A stretch of DNA of 50,438 nucleotides from JAGVJT01 sp964513205 (GTDB lineage: Bacteria > Pseudomonadota > Gammaproteobacteria > Legionellales > Legionellaceae), in NCBI GenBank assembly GCA_964513205.1, contig CAZELP010000013.1, forward strand, positions 1 to 50,438, written 5' to 3'. Positions 24,571-33,500 of this stretch are shown here, one piece after another. Position numbers and translations under genes: made by a program. The notes beneath the pieces are model-generated. The model did not search any database, was not told the origin of the DNA, and saw only the letters and a list, made by a program, of their open reading frames with translations. Within the stretch, counting starts at the first letter, position 1; each line of letters begins with the position of its first letter.

Positions 24571-25356
24571 ATGGATAGTATCGAAATCTACCAAATAGAT
24601 GCATTCACGGATAAAGTTTTTCATGGTAATCCGGCGGCCGTGTGTCTAATTTCGAGTTGGCTAAATGATGAATTATTACAAGCCATCGCGGTTGAAAATA
24701 GTTTGTCTGAAACAGCCTTTGTCATGGAAGACGAGGGAGGATATCAGTTACGCTGGTTTACTCCAAAAGGAGAGATCAACTTGTGTGGCCATGCCACGCT
24801 TGCTGCGGGGTTTTTACTCTTCGAGCTTGGTCGAACCGATGGTGATTTTATTCGATTTTCCACGTTGAGTGGCGAGCTTCTGGTGCAGCGAGAGGGGGAT
24901 TACTTGACGATGGATTTTCCTCGACTTGATTTTGAACCACAAGCGCAGTCTGATTTGCTTCATCGTTTGGTTGATAAACCGGTTGTCGAAACTTTTCAAA
25001 GTGAGCTGGATTATCTTTTTTTGCTGGAAAATGAGCGTCAAGTTTTGACTGCACGAGTCGACTTAAAAGCTTTGGCGGCATTACCGAAACGAGGTCTGAT
25101 TTTGACGGCTCAAAGTCAAGATGCGGATTTTTATTCCCGCTGTTTTTATCCGAAACACAATATTGCCGAAGATCCTGTTACAGGAAGTGCGCATTGTGTG
25201 CTTGCTCCTTTTTGGAGTGAACGTCTTTCAAAGAAAAAACTACATGCCATACAAGGCTCAATTCGTCGTGGCGAATTGTTTTGTGAGGTTGCCGCATCGC
25301 GTGTGTTAATTTCAGGGGCTTGTCGTTGGTATTCAAAAGGTCATTTGGTGATCTGA
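24571..25356 (+). CDS. PhzF-family isomerase/epimerase-like protein
   Basis: The 261-residue protein begins with the family N-terminus (IYQIDAFTDKVFHGNPAAVCLI). It has SETAFVMEDE (catalytic Glu of PhzF), LRWFTPKGEINLCGHATLAAGFLLFE and, in the second lobe, a CFYPKHNIAEDPVTGSAH-type segment whose GSAHC... matches the conserved EDPVTGSA block. PhzF enzymes have a diaminopimelate epimerase fold; in non-phenazine bacteria their substrates are mostly unknown. No phenazine genes are nearby, so a phenazine role is unlikely. About 70 bp separate it from rlmJ and 91 bp from prpB. Confidence 0.9.
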   Translation: MDSIEIYQIDAFTDKVFHGNPAAVCLISSWLNDELLQAIAVENSLSETAFVMEDEGGYQLRWFTPKGEINLCGHATLAAGFLLFELGRTDGDFIRFSTLSGELLVQREGDYLTMDFPRLDFEPQAQSDLLHRLVDKPVVETFQSELDYLFLLENERQVLTARVDLKALAALPKRGLILTAQSQDADFYSRCFYPKHNIAEDPVTGSAHCVLAPFWSERLSKKKLHAIQGSIRRGELFCEVAASRVLISGACRWYSKGHLVI

Positions 25357-25447
25357 TACGGGTCTTCATTTTGCACGATATTTCGGTTTAAACTCCGCTG
25401 AAAACCGTGTAGTATTTTTTCCATGAAGATATTCACGGAAAAGAAGA

Positions 25448-26329
25448 ATGCAATCGAAAGGAAAACGCTTCAAGATGGCTGTACGCGATTTATCGCCATT
25501 GCCTGTTCTGGGGGCTATCAATGCATATACGGCAATGTTGGCTGAACGCGCTGGCGCCAGTGCAATTTATTTATCGGGTGCCGGTGTTGCCAATGCTTCT
25601 TTTGGTTTACCTGATCTTGGGATGACAGGGCTTTGTGATGTGCTTGAGGATGCAAGGCGCATTACTGACGCAACCGATCTGCCTTTACTTGTTGATATTG
25701 ATACCGGATTTGGACACGAATTTTGTGTGGCTCGAACCATTAAATCTATGGAGCGCGCAGGTGTTGCTGCTGTGCATCTTGAAGATCAGCGCGCAATGAA
25801 GCGATGTGGTCACCGACCTCATAAACAACTCATTTCTAAAGAGGCAATGGGAGATAAAATTAAAGCGGCTGTTGATGCGCGAACCGATCCAAATTTTGTC
25901 ATTATGGCGCGTACCGATGCTTATGCTGTTGAAGGTCTTGAAGCGGCACTCGAGCGTATTGAATATTACATTGAGCTTGGTGCAGATATGATTTTTCCAG
26001 AAGCGTTGACCACTTTGGATGAATATCAGATTTTTACAAATGCGTCTCATGTCCCCGTTTTGGCAAACATTACGGAGTTTGGTCGTACACCACTATTCAC
26101 CCGAGCACAATTAAAAGCCGTGGGAGTTAATCTTATTTTGTACCCGCTTAGTGCTTTTCGTGCAATGTCTCAAGCGGCAAAAGAAGTGTATGAGACCATT
26201 TTACAAGAAGGGACTCAAGCTGGTGTAGTGGACATGATGCAGACCCGATCAGATTTATATGATGTTTTAAATTATCACTATTACGAACAAACACTCGATC
26301 GAGACAGGGAGCAAGAAGATGAGTCATAA
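25448..26329 (+). CDS. prpB: 2-Methylisocitrate lyase
   Basis: Cleaves 2-methylisocitrate to pyruvate and succinate, the last step of the methylcitrate cycle for propionyl-CoA. The 293-residue protein shows PVLGAINAYTAMLAERAG, YLSGAGVANASFGLPDLG, VDIDTGFG, the catalytic KRCGH motif (AMKRCGHRPHK), MARTDAYAVEG and an ALTTLDEY loop. It is homologous to isocitrate lyase but of the shorter PrpB type. First gene of prpB-prpC-prpD; its end overlaps prpC by 11 bp. The ATG at 25448 follows AAAAGAAGA; an internal ATG at 25475 is less likely. Confidence 0.95.
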   Translation: MQSKGKRFKMAVRDLSPLPVLGAINAYTAMLAERAGASAIYLSGAGVANASFGLPDLGMTGLCDVLEDARRITDATDLPLLVDIDTGFGHEFCVARTIKSMERAGVAAVHLEDQRAMKRCGHRPHKQLISKEAMGDKIKAAVDARTDPNFVIMARTDAYAVEGLEAALERIEYYIELGADMIFPEALTTLDEYQIFTNASHVPVLANITEFGRTPLFTRAQLKAVGVNLILYPLSAFRAMSQAAKEVYETILQEGTQAGVVDMMQTRSDLYDVLNYHYYEQTLDRDREQEDES

Positions 26330-27437
26330 TGGAGAGGGATTAGCGGGTGTTGTGGCTGGTAAAACAGCAATTTCCACAGTTGGAAAAGCGGGAGTCGGGT
26401 TAACTTATCGCGGTTATTCAATTGAAGATTTGAGTCAACATGCGTCATTTGAAGAGGTCGCTTACTTGTTGATGCGAGGCGAGCTGCCCACACGACAAGC
26501 ACTCGATGGCTATCAGAGCGAGCTTAAAGCTTATCGTACTATCCCTGATGAGATGAAAGCATTTCTGCAAAAAATTCCACAACACACACACCCGATGGAT
26601 GTACTAAGAAGCGCATGTTCTTTTCTAGGTAATCTTGAACCTGAATTAAAATTCAGCGAGCAATTGGATCGGGCGAATCGTTTGCTTGGAGTGGCTCCAG
26701 GTCTGATTTGTTATTGGTATCGTTATCATTTTCATCATGAGTCTATCGCTGGCGAAAGCGACGAAAAGACTCTTGCAGGACATTTTTTATCACTTTTGCA
26801 TCAAAAGAAACCCTCTGATCTCGTGCGTGATATGATGGATGTTTCTCTTATTTTGTACGCTGAGCATGAATTCAATGCATCCACTTTTGCAGCTCGTGTG
26901 ACGGCTGCGACATTATCTGATTATCATTCGGCGATTACTGGTGCGATTGGCACGTTAAGAGGGCCTTTACATGGAGGCGCGAATGAGGCGGCAATGGCAT
27001 TAATTGAGCCGATGTTATCCGCCGATGATGCCGAAAAAAAATTGATGGAGCTTTTAAACAACAAAGCGAAAATCATGGGATTTGGACATCGGGTTTATAC
27101 GACCTGTGATCCCCGCTCTGATATTATTAAAGCGTGGTCAAAAAAATTGGCTCAGACTTCTTCGGATACTCGATTATATGATGTTTCTGAGCGTGTCGAA
27201 GCGGTGATGTGGAGAGAGAAAAAATTATTTCCGAATCTCGATTTTTACAGTGCATCTGCCTATGCCTATGCCGGAATTCCAACGGCTTTGTTTACGCCAA
27301 TTTTTGTGCTGTCTCGTATCAGTGGGTGGTCTGCCCACATTTTCGAGCAGCGTCATGACAATCGTTTGATACGACCAACAGCTGAGTATATAGGCCCTGA
27401 ACCGCGAGCCTTCCAACCCATAGCATTACGAGGATAA
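26319..27437 (+). CDS. prpC: 2-Methylcitrate synthase
   Basis: Condenses propionyl-CoA with oxaloacetate. The 372-residue protein is in the short citrate-synthase family: GLTYRGYSIEDLSQHA, HPMDVLRSACSFLG, LHGGANEAAMALI with the first catalytic His region, IMGFGHRVYTTCDPRS with the second His, and ARISGWSAH-like SRISGWSAHIFEQR with RPTAEYIGPEP near the C-terminus, the pattern of PrpC rather than GltA. Lies between prpB (overlap) and prpD (4-bp gap), so identity is supported by context. Confidence 0.94.
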   Translation: MSHNGEGLAGVVAGKTAISTVGKAGVGLTYRGYSIEDLSQHASFEEVAYLLMRGELPTRQALDGYQSELKAYRTIPDEMKAFLQKIPQHTHPMDVLRSACSFLGNLEPELKFSEQLDRANRLLGVAPGLICYWYRYHFHHESIAGESDEKTLAGHFLSLLHQKKPSDLVRDMMDVSLILYAEHEFNASTFAARVTAATLSDYHSAITGAIGTLRGPLHGGANEAAMALIEPMLSADDAEKKLMELLNNKAKIMGFGHRVYTTCDPRSDIIKAWSKKLAQTSSDTRLYDVSERVEAVMWREKKLFPNLDFYSASAYAYAGIPTALFTPIFVLSRISGWSAHIFEQRHDNRLIRPTAEYIGPEPRAFQPIALRG

Positions 27438-27441
27438 AAAG

Positions 27442-28878
27442 ATGTATTGTTCAGCAGAAGATAATGTAAAACCGACTTATGATCGTGTCATCCAAGATAT
27501 TGTCGATTATGTTTTAAAAACAGAAATCACGAGTGAAGAAGCTTTTAAAACTGCGCATCACGTTTTAATGGACACGCTAGGATGTGGGATATTGGCACTT
27601 TCTTATCCTGCGTGCACAAAGCTTTTAGGACCAATTGTTGAGGGTGCTGAGATGCCTTTGGGAGTGCCTGTTCCTGGTACTGCTTATCGTCTTGATCCCG
27701 TTCAAGCTGCTTTTAATATAGGTACCATGATTCGCTGGCTTGATTTTAATGACACTTGGTTGGCCGCTGAGTGGGGACATCCGTCCGATAATTTGGGTGC
27801 GATTTTAAGTGTTGCGGATTATGTCAGTCGACATCGTCGTTCATCGTCTCCTTTGTCGATGCGAGATGTGTTGTGTATGATGATCAAAGCGCATGAAATT
27901 CAAGGCATTTTAGCTCTAGAAAATAGTTTAAATCGCCGCGGGCTTGATCATGTCATGTTTGTGAAGATAGCCAGCACTGCTGTAGCAGGTGCTTTATTGG
28001 GGCTTGATGAGCCGAAATTGTTATCAGCCGTTTCTCAGGCTTTTCTTGATGGGCAGAGCTTAAGAACATATCGACACTCACCCAATACGGGTTCTCGAAA
28101 ATCTTGGGCTGCGGGAGATGCGACTGCTCGTGCGGTGCGTTTGGCATTGATTGCTGAAAAAGGTGAGATGGGTTATCCCAGTGCATTAACCGCCAAAACT
28201 TGGGGGTTTTATGATGTTTCTTTTGGTGGAAAACCGTTTTCTTTTTCACGTCCCTACGGTAGTTATGTGATGGAAAATGTTTTGTTTAAATTATCCTATC
28301 CTGCTGAGTTTCATGCTCAGACGGCGGTGGAGTGCGCGGTCGAGCTTCATCCTTTGGTAAAAGATCGTCTGGATGAAATTGAACGTATTGACATTACGAC
28401 GCATGAATCTGCGATGCGTATTATCAGTAAAAAAGGACCACTGCATAATCCTGCTGATCGCGATCATTGCCTGCAGTATATGGTTGCAATTGGACTTCTG
28501 AAAGGTCACTTGACCGCAGATGATTATGAAGATCATGTGGCAAACGATGAAAGAATAGATAAGCTTCGCGATAAAATGCATGTGTCTGAGTCTTTGGCAT
28601 TTTCAAAAGATTATCTTGATCCGGATAAGCGTTCAATTGCAAATCGTCTGCGCATTGTTTTTAGAGATGGTTCGGTATCGAAAGAAGTGACGATTGAATA
28701 TCCAATTGGTCATCGTCGGCGTCGTTCCGAGGGTTTACCAGTGTTGATTGAAAAATTTAAGCAAAATCTATCAACGCATTATCCTGTTTCTAAAGTTGAA
28801 AATATTCTAAGTAAAATCATGAAGTTTGATACTTTAGATGCACTTTCTGTCTCGGATTTTATGGCATTATGGATATAA
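27442..28878 (+). CDS. prpD: 2-Methylcitrate dehydratase
   Basis: Dehydrates 2-methylcitrate to 2-methyl-cis-aconitate. The 478-residue protein (E. coli PrpD 483) has the MmgE/PrpD family blocks: HHVLMDTLGCGILAL, VPVPGTAYRLDPVQAAFNIG, WLDFNDTWLAAEWGHPSDNLGAIL, NTGSRKSWAAGDATARAVRLA and YPAEFHAQTAVECA. It is the iron-sulfur-independent type. Rehydration to 2-methylisocitrate would need an aconitase encoded elsewhere; no acnD or prpF is present here. Gap of 78 bp before the permease. Confidence 0.95.
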   Translation: MYCSAEDNVKPTYDRVIQDIVDYVLKTEITSEEAFKTAHHVLMDTLGCGILALSYPACTKLLGPIVEGAEMPLGVPVPGTAYRLDPVQAAFNIGTMIRWLDFNDTWLAAEWGHPSDNLGAILSVADYVSRHRRSSSPLSMRDVLCMMIKAHEIQGILALENSLNRRGLDHVMFVKIASTAVAGALLGLDEPKLLSAVSQAFLDGQSLRTYRHSPNTGSRKSWAAGDATARAVRLALIAEKGEMGYPSALTAKTWGFYDVSFGGKPFSFSRPYGSYVMENVLFKLSYPAEFHAQTAVECAVELHPLVKDRLDEIERIDITTHESAMRIISKKGPLHNPADRDHCLQYMVAIGLLKGHLTADDYEDHVANDERIDKLRDKMHVSESLAFSKDYLDPDKRSIANRLRIVFRDGSVSKEVTIEYPIGHRRRRSEGLPVLIEKFKQNLSTHYPVSKVENILSKIMKFDTLDALSVSDFMALWI

Positions 28879-28980
28879 TTCTGGAGAATTGAAAAATTCT
28901 TCTGGAAACCCGCACAAGATAGTACTATATTATCCCGTTATTATTTTATAGCCCCTTTGTTTTTGAGGTATCAGTCAAAT

Positions 28981-30282
28981 ATGGAAAATCAACAACATCT
29001 AAAGCCGTTGACATCTGCTCAACGTTTGAAATCTATTTTTCGTGGTTCTGTAGGCAACCTTATCGAGTGGTATGACTGGTATGTGTACGCTGCTTTTTCG
29101 ATCTACTTTGCAAAATCATTTTTCCCTAATGGTGATCTGACTGCGCAATTGCTCAACACTTCTGCAATTTTTGCAGTTGGATTTTTTATGCGTCCTATTG
29201 GTGGATGGTTGATGGGGAGTTACGCTGACAGGAAAGGGCGCAAGAAAGCCTTGATTGCATCTGTACTTTTGATGTGTTTTGGTTCACTCATCATCGCATG
29301 TACGCCCAACTATGAGTCTATTGGCATTGCCGCACCAGTATTGTTGGTTCTTGCGCGTCTTTTACAGGGGCTATCGGTTGGGGGCGAATACGCTTCTTCT
29401 GCTACTTATCTGAGTGAGATGGCAACCAAAGATCGTCGTGGATTTTACTCGAGCTTTCAGTATGTCACTTTGATTGCGGGCCAGCTTCTAGCGTTGACGG
29501 TTTTGATTCTGTTGCAGCATGTTTTTTTATCTGCTGAGCAATTAGAAGCTTGGGGATGGCGTATTCCATTTGCGTTGGGGGCGTTGTTTTCTTTAGTTGC
29601 CTTCTACCTGCGGTATGGGATGCAAGAAACACAGACATTTACGGCTCATGAAAAAACTCAGCCTAAAGAGAACTTGATGCGTACATTGCTTCGTTATCCC
29701 AAAGAGATTTTTATTGTCATTGGTTTGACAATGGGAGGAACTCTGGCATTTTATACATACAGCACTTATATGCAGAAGTATTTGGTTAATTCTGTGGGGA
29801 TGACCAAAGACGATGCAACGCTAATTTCTGCCGCAACGCTATTTGTTTTTATGTTGCTTCAACCACTCATTGGGGCATTGTCAGACAAAATTGGTCGCCG
29901 TCCTATTTTGATTACTTTTGGTGTTCTTGGGACATTGTGCACTGTGCCCATTTTGTCTTGTTTGAGTCATACCACAAGCTGGTGGGGTGCTTTTTCTTTG
30001 ATTATGCTGGCCTTGGTTGTTGTCAGTGGATATACCTCAATTAATGCGGTTGTGAAAGCGGAGCTTTTCCCTGTTGAAATTAGAACATTAGGCGTTGGGC
30101 TTCCTTATGCAACTGCCGTGTCTGTTTTTGGTGGAACTGCGGAGTACGTCGCGTTGTGGTTTAAAGAAATCGGATGCGAAAGCGGTTTTTATTGGTACGT
30201 CACAGCGTGTATCGGTTGTTCGTTACTGGTTTACCTACTCATGAAGGATACAAAACAGTTTTCTCGCATGGATAGAGACTGA
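28981..30282 (+). CDS. MFS metabolite:H+ symporter, KgtP-like (dicarboxylate/alpha-ketoglutarate type)
   Basis: The 433-residue protein has 12 predicted membrane helices and the MHS-family signature GNLIEWYDWYVYAAF near the N-terminus, GFFMRPIGGWLMGSYADRKGRKKAL (loop 2-3 motif), RLLQGLSVGGEYASSATYLSEMA and FYSSFQYVTLIAGQLLAL, all very close to E. coli KgtP. Start at the ATG at 28981; the TTG at 28957 is less likely. A GAGG lies 12 nt upstream, somewhat far. It follows prpBCD in the same direction and may import a carboxylate that feeds that pathway or supply 2-oxoglutarate; the substrate is inferred. A hairpin terminator candidate follows. Confidence 0.85.
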   Translation: MENQQHLKPLTSAQRLKSIFRGSVGNLIEWYDWYVYAAFSIYFAKSFFPNGDLTAQLLNTSAIFAVGFFMRPIGGWLMGSYADRKGRKKALIASVLLMCFGSLIIACTPNYESIGIAAPVLLVLARLLQGLSVGGEYASSATYLSEMATKDRRGFYSSFQYVTLIAGQLLALTVLILLQHVFLSAEQLEAWGWRIPFALGALFSLVAFYLRYGMQETQTFTAHEKTQPKENLMRTLLRYPKEIFIVIGLTMGGTLAFYTYSTYMQKYLVNSVGMTKDDATLISAATLFVFMLLQPLIGALSDKIGRRPILITFGVLGTLCTVPILSCLSHTTSWWGAFSLIMLALVVVSGYTSINAVVKAELFPVEIRTLGVGLPYATAVSVFGGTAEYVALWFKEIGCESGFYWYVTACIGCSLLVYLLMKDTKQFSRMDRD

Positions 30283-30290
30283 ACATTTTT

Positions 30291-30315
30291 AGGCTCTTAC
30301 TTCATGTAAGGGCCT
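30291..30315 (+). terminator. Hairpin downstream of the permease gene
   Basis: AGGCTCTTAC (30291-30300) pairs with GTAAGGGCCT (30306-30315) through ten positions including one T-G wobble, with a 5-nt loop. The tail is TTCCCCCC rather than a T-run, so efficiency is uncertain. It would end the prp-permease unit. Confidence 0.45.
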
Positions 30316-30417
30316 TTCCCCCCTAGATTCTGATATTGTTTACAGTGACCATCTCTTGTCTAAAATGGAATGCGCCGCAGAGCGTTATCGATTGATGTTC
30401 CAATCAGTTCCTGACCA

Positions 30418-30431
30418 TGTTATATGTAACA
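30418..30431. promoter_or_regulatory. Inverted repeat upstream of the 1449-residue gene
   Basis: TGTTA-TATG-TAACA, a perfect 5-bp inverted repeat with 4-nt centre, ends 25 bp before the candidate -35 box. It could be an operator. The rest of the 30283-30511 intergenic region holds a terminator-like hairpin and a promoter, and I see no small gene in it. Confidence 0.3.
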
Positions 30432-30455
30432 AATTTAACATCTCAAGATAATTTA

Positions 30456-30484
30456 TTGACTAAAAGTTTAAATATTCATACCAT
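30456..30484 (+). promoter_or_regulatory. Candidate sigma-70 promoter for the 1449-residue gene
   Basis: TTGACT at 30456-30461, a 17-nt spacer and TACCAT at 30479-30484, about 28 bp before the ATG. Five of six and four of six consensus positions match. A T-tract (30488-30500) lies between it and the start codon. Confidence 0.5.
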
Positions 30485-30511
30485 TGTCTTTTTTTTTTTG
30501 AAGATTTTCTA

Positions 30512-33500
30512 ATGACGCTTTATCATGATGTTTCAAAAGTTCCTTCCAGTTTTTTTGTAAAATTACTTTCTTTTCGAGAACAGCATAAGCAAAAAAGAGC
30601 TGAACATGCGAAGATTATACAAGAGGTTGTTTCTTATGCGGAGAAATCTGCAGACCAACATGCCAAAAATGTGCGTAAAGGTTCTTCGTTAGAATTTAAA
30701 AATGCAATTAAATCTTATCTGCTGTCAATGTATCTTGCTGGCTGGGATGTTGATGAGTATTTCCCATATGATTTGTTTAAGCTTGTTTTTGATGATTTGA
30801 CTAAAATCATCAATCAGTCTCAAAGTGATGCGTCTATTGGTCCATTGCATGTGCACGTACTTTTCACTTATTATGATTTAGTGCACGAAACAGTAAAAGC
30901 AGCTTTGGCGTCAAATCTTGTAACGGAGATGGTACGTCCTCAAGAATCCATTGATTTAACCACTGAATTGCAAAATTCCCCTTTTCTTTCATCAGAAATT
31001 TCCGCAAAATCAGCAAGCTCTCTCGCGGCAATATCAGCAAATTTATCTAATCTTTTCGGCATAAATTTAAATTCAAAAGCCATTAAAGAGGCTTCTCATA
31101 TTTTGCAAAAGAAAGAAATCTTTGAAAAATATTTAAAATTAATCCCCCTTGATGTGGTGATCGAGATTTGTAAACGTGGGATTTCAAATTCAAACGGCTC
31201 TCAACAAGACGGCGCACGACAACATTATATTGAGATTATGACCATTTTCTCGAATTTTCGTTCTGATGTTTTTAATCAAGTGTACTGTAATGAGCACTCT
31301 TGGGCGCAAGATTGGTTAGAACTTTTCGATAACAATGCGTTCAAAATCATGGGGCAGTTGTATAAACATCATGAAAAAGAGATCGAAATTGACGGATTGC
31401 TATCCTTTTCTGTGAATATATTGGAATCAAAAAATCCAAATAGAGAAGTCATGCTGAAGATGTTTCAACGATTGAAATCTTCTGGATTTTTTGTGGATGC
31501 CTCTTTAGAAAAGTTTAAGTTAAAAAATCAAATCGCATTTAGGGAAGTGGACTCTCTTGAGAAATCGATCGGGATCACATATCAATTACTGAATAAAACT
31601 CAGGGAGATGCTGCTCAGCATAAACGTCTTTCAGCAAAGATAGCGCAGGATAGTTTCTTATATTTAACGTTATTTTATTCGTTTATTTCGAAATTAAAAC
31701 AAATCCATTCTTTTGCAGAGGCCGAACAAGGCGATATGGATTTGATAAGACTATCTTCGCTTGAAGAGATGTCTGATTCTCTTTCTGTTATTGAGTCAAA
31801 ATTAGGACAGCAACGTTCAGAAGCTGAAGATACGATATGGTCTATCTTTAATGCCAGCGAGACAACCGAGAAGAATACTTCTTGGTATTTGACGTGCAAT
31901 GTCAAGGGTGTAGAAAATATCGCTGCTTTGGATGGTGGGTGGATTCTCCAAGTTCAGGCATTGAACGAAAAAGTTTTAAAAATGAAACCATTTTTTGAAA
32001 CACACATCAAAAATTTTGATTTTGATAGGCAAGTACTGTCATCTGTTTTGAGTGACATTATCAAAAAAGCGCGTTCGCTTTACCCTATTGAAGAAAAAAG
32101 AGAGATTCAGCGACATTACTGGTCACTCTTCTTTAAAAGATTTTCTGCTATTTTAGCGCAAGATGCTGAGAGCGGATCTCGAATTCAGATGAAAGAAAAA
32201 TCATTTAAAATATTGCTTTCGGCAATCAGAATAGCTGAAAATCATCCAGATTATGACGCTTTTAGGGAGTATATCCGAGACATTTTCATTCATGCTTCTT
32301 CACATATTCCTTTCGAAGACTTGTGTCGATATATTGAAAGAAATCAATCTTCGTTTGACGATGTGACCGCAATTATCTCATCAAGATTATCAAAAAATTA
32401 TTATTCCCCAGATGATGTGTATGGCTTTTTTACAAAAGCGTTTGGTCTTTGGGATAATCAAGTGGTTGAGACAAAATCGATTGAGGCTTTAGTCAAATCG
32501 TTAAACGTGATGTTGGATGTGTTTCGTCATATTCCGAAACAACAGTTGATGACCTATATCGAAATGTTGTCCTGTCTTGCTGAGTCTAAAACAGAGATTT
32601 CGGATGTGTTAGTGAGTGAGCTTTTCTCAATTGCTTCTCAACTCTTAAAAGCAACTCCGGCTTTGATAGAAGATGAACTGTGCAAAATTGGTCAAATTTT
32701 AATTCCTAGAATAGAAAAAAATACGGCAGATAGCGCGTGTTTTAACTTTATACATGTTTTTGCTGAACAGTTGATGCAATATTCAGGAAATCAATCTTCT
32801 CAGTTAGATAAAATGTTAGAGACTCTAATTGCTGTATCTCTAAGCGATAAGAATTTAGTGAAGTTGTTTGTCATGCTGATTGATAAGTTTAATCTTGGAC
32901 ATATTGAAATGCCTGAAAAAATTAGAATGGAGTGGCAAGCATTTTCAAAATTGAAAACTGGATTGAATGCGCTTCGTTCTCGTTTAGAAGAGAAAACGGA
33001 TATCGACAGTTTTGCACATATATTGCAAAAAATAGAAAGTTTGCTTTCTCCATATTCTGAAGACCATCTGCTTTTTTCAGAGAAGTGTCAAAAAATGGAG
33101 GATTTATCTCCAAGATTAGATCGTTTAGAAAGAGTTTTGATTGAGGCAAGAACACTGCACATGAGAACCAAACCGACCACAGATCACTTAATGCGATGTA
33201 TCAAATCTGAAGCGGATGAGGGTACAATTTTTGCCGAAGAGGTCGATGCAATTCTAGATGATTTTGAGAGAAAACAAGAAGAAAATCAGTATGAAAACTT
33301 CGAGTATTTATCGAGCCAAATACGTCTTCGTCATGTCAATACGCTTAAAAAAATACTGAGTTTTGTCGAGCAAAAATTGTCTAATGGAGAGCCGCGTTAC
33401 GAGTCGTCTAAGATTTTGTGTTTAAAACATCTTGGTTTTTACCGTGAAGGGCTCGATTATGTCAATGAGATTTTAGAAAAGAAGCGTTTCTATAAGCAAT

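Noticed and set aside
25685..26050. Open frame of 121 codons opposite prpB
   Set aside because: Antisense shadow of a strongly conserved enzyme gene; composition is not protein-like.
28885..28900. AGAATT-GAAA-AATTCT hairpin after prpD as a terminator
   Set aside because: AT-only stem without a T-run; it is more likely chance, and the permease probably follows in the same transcript.
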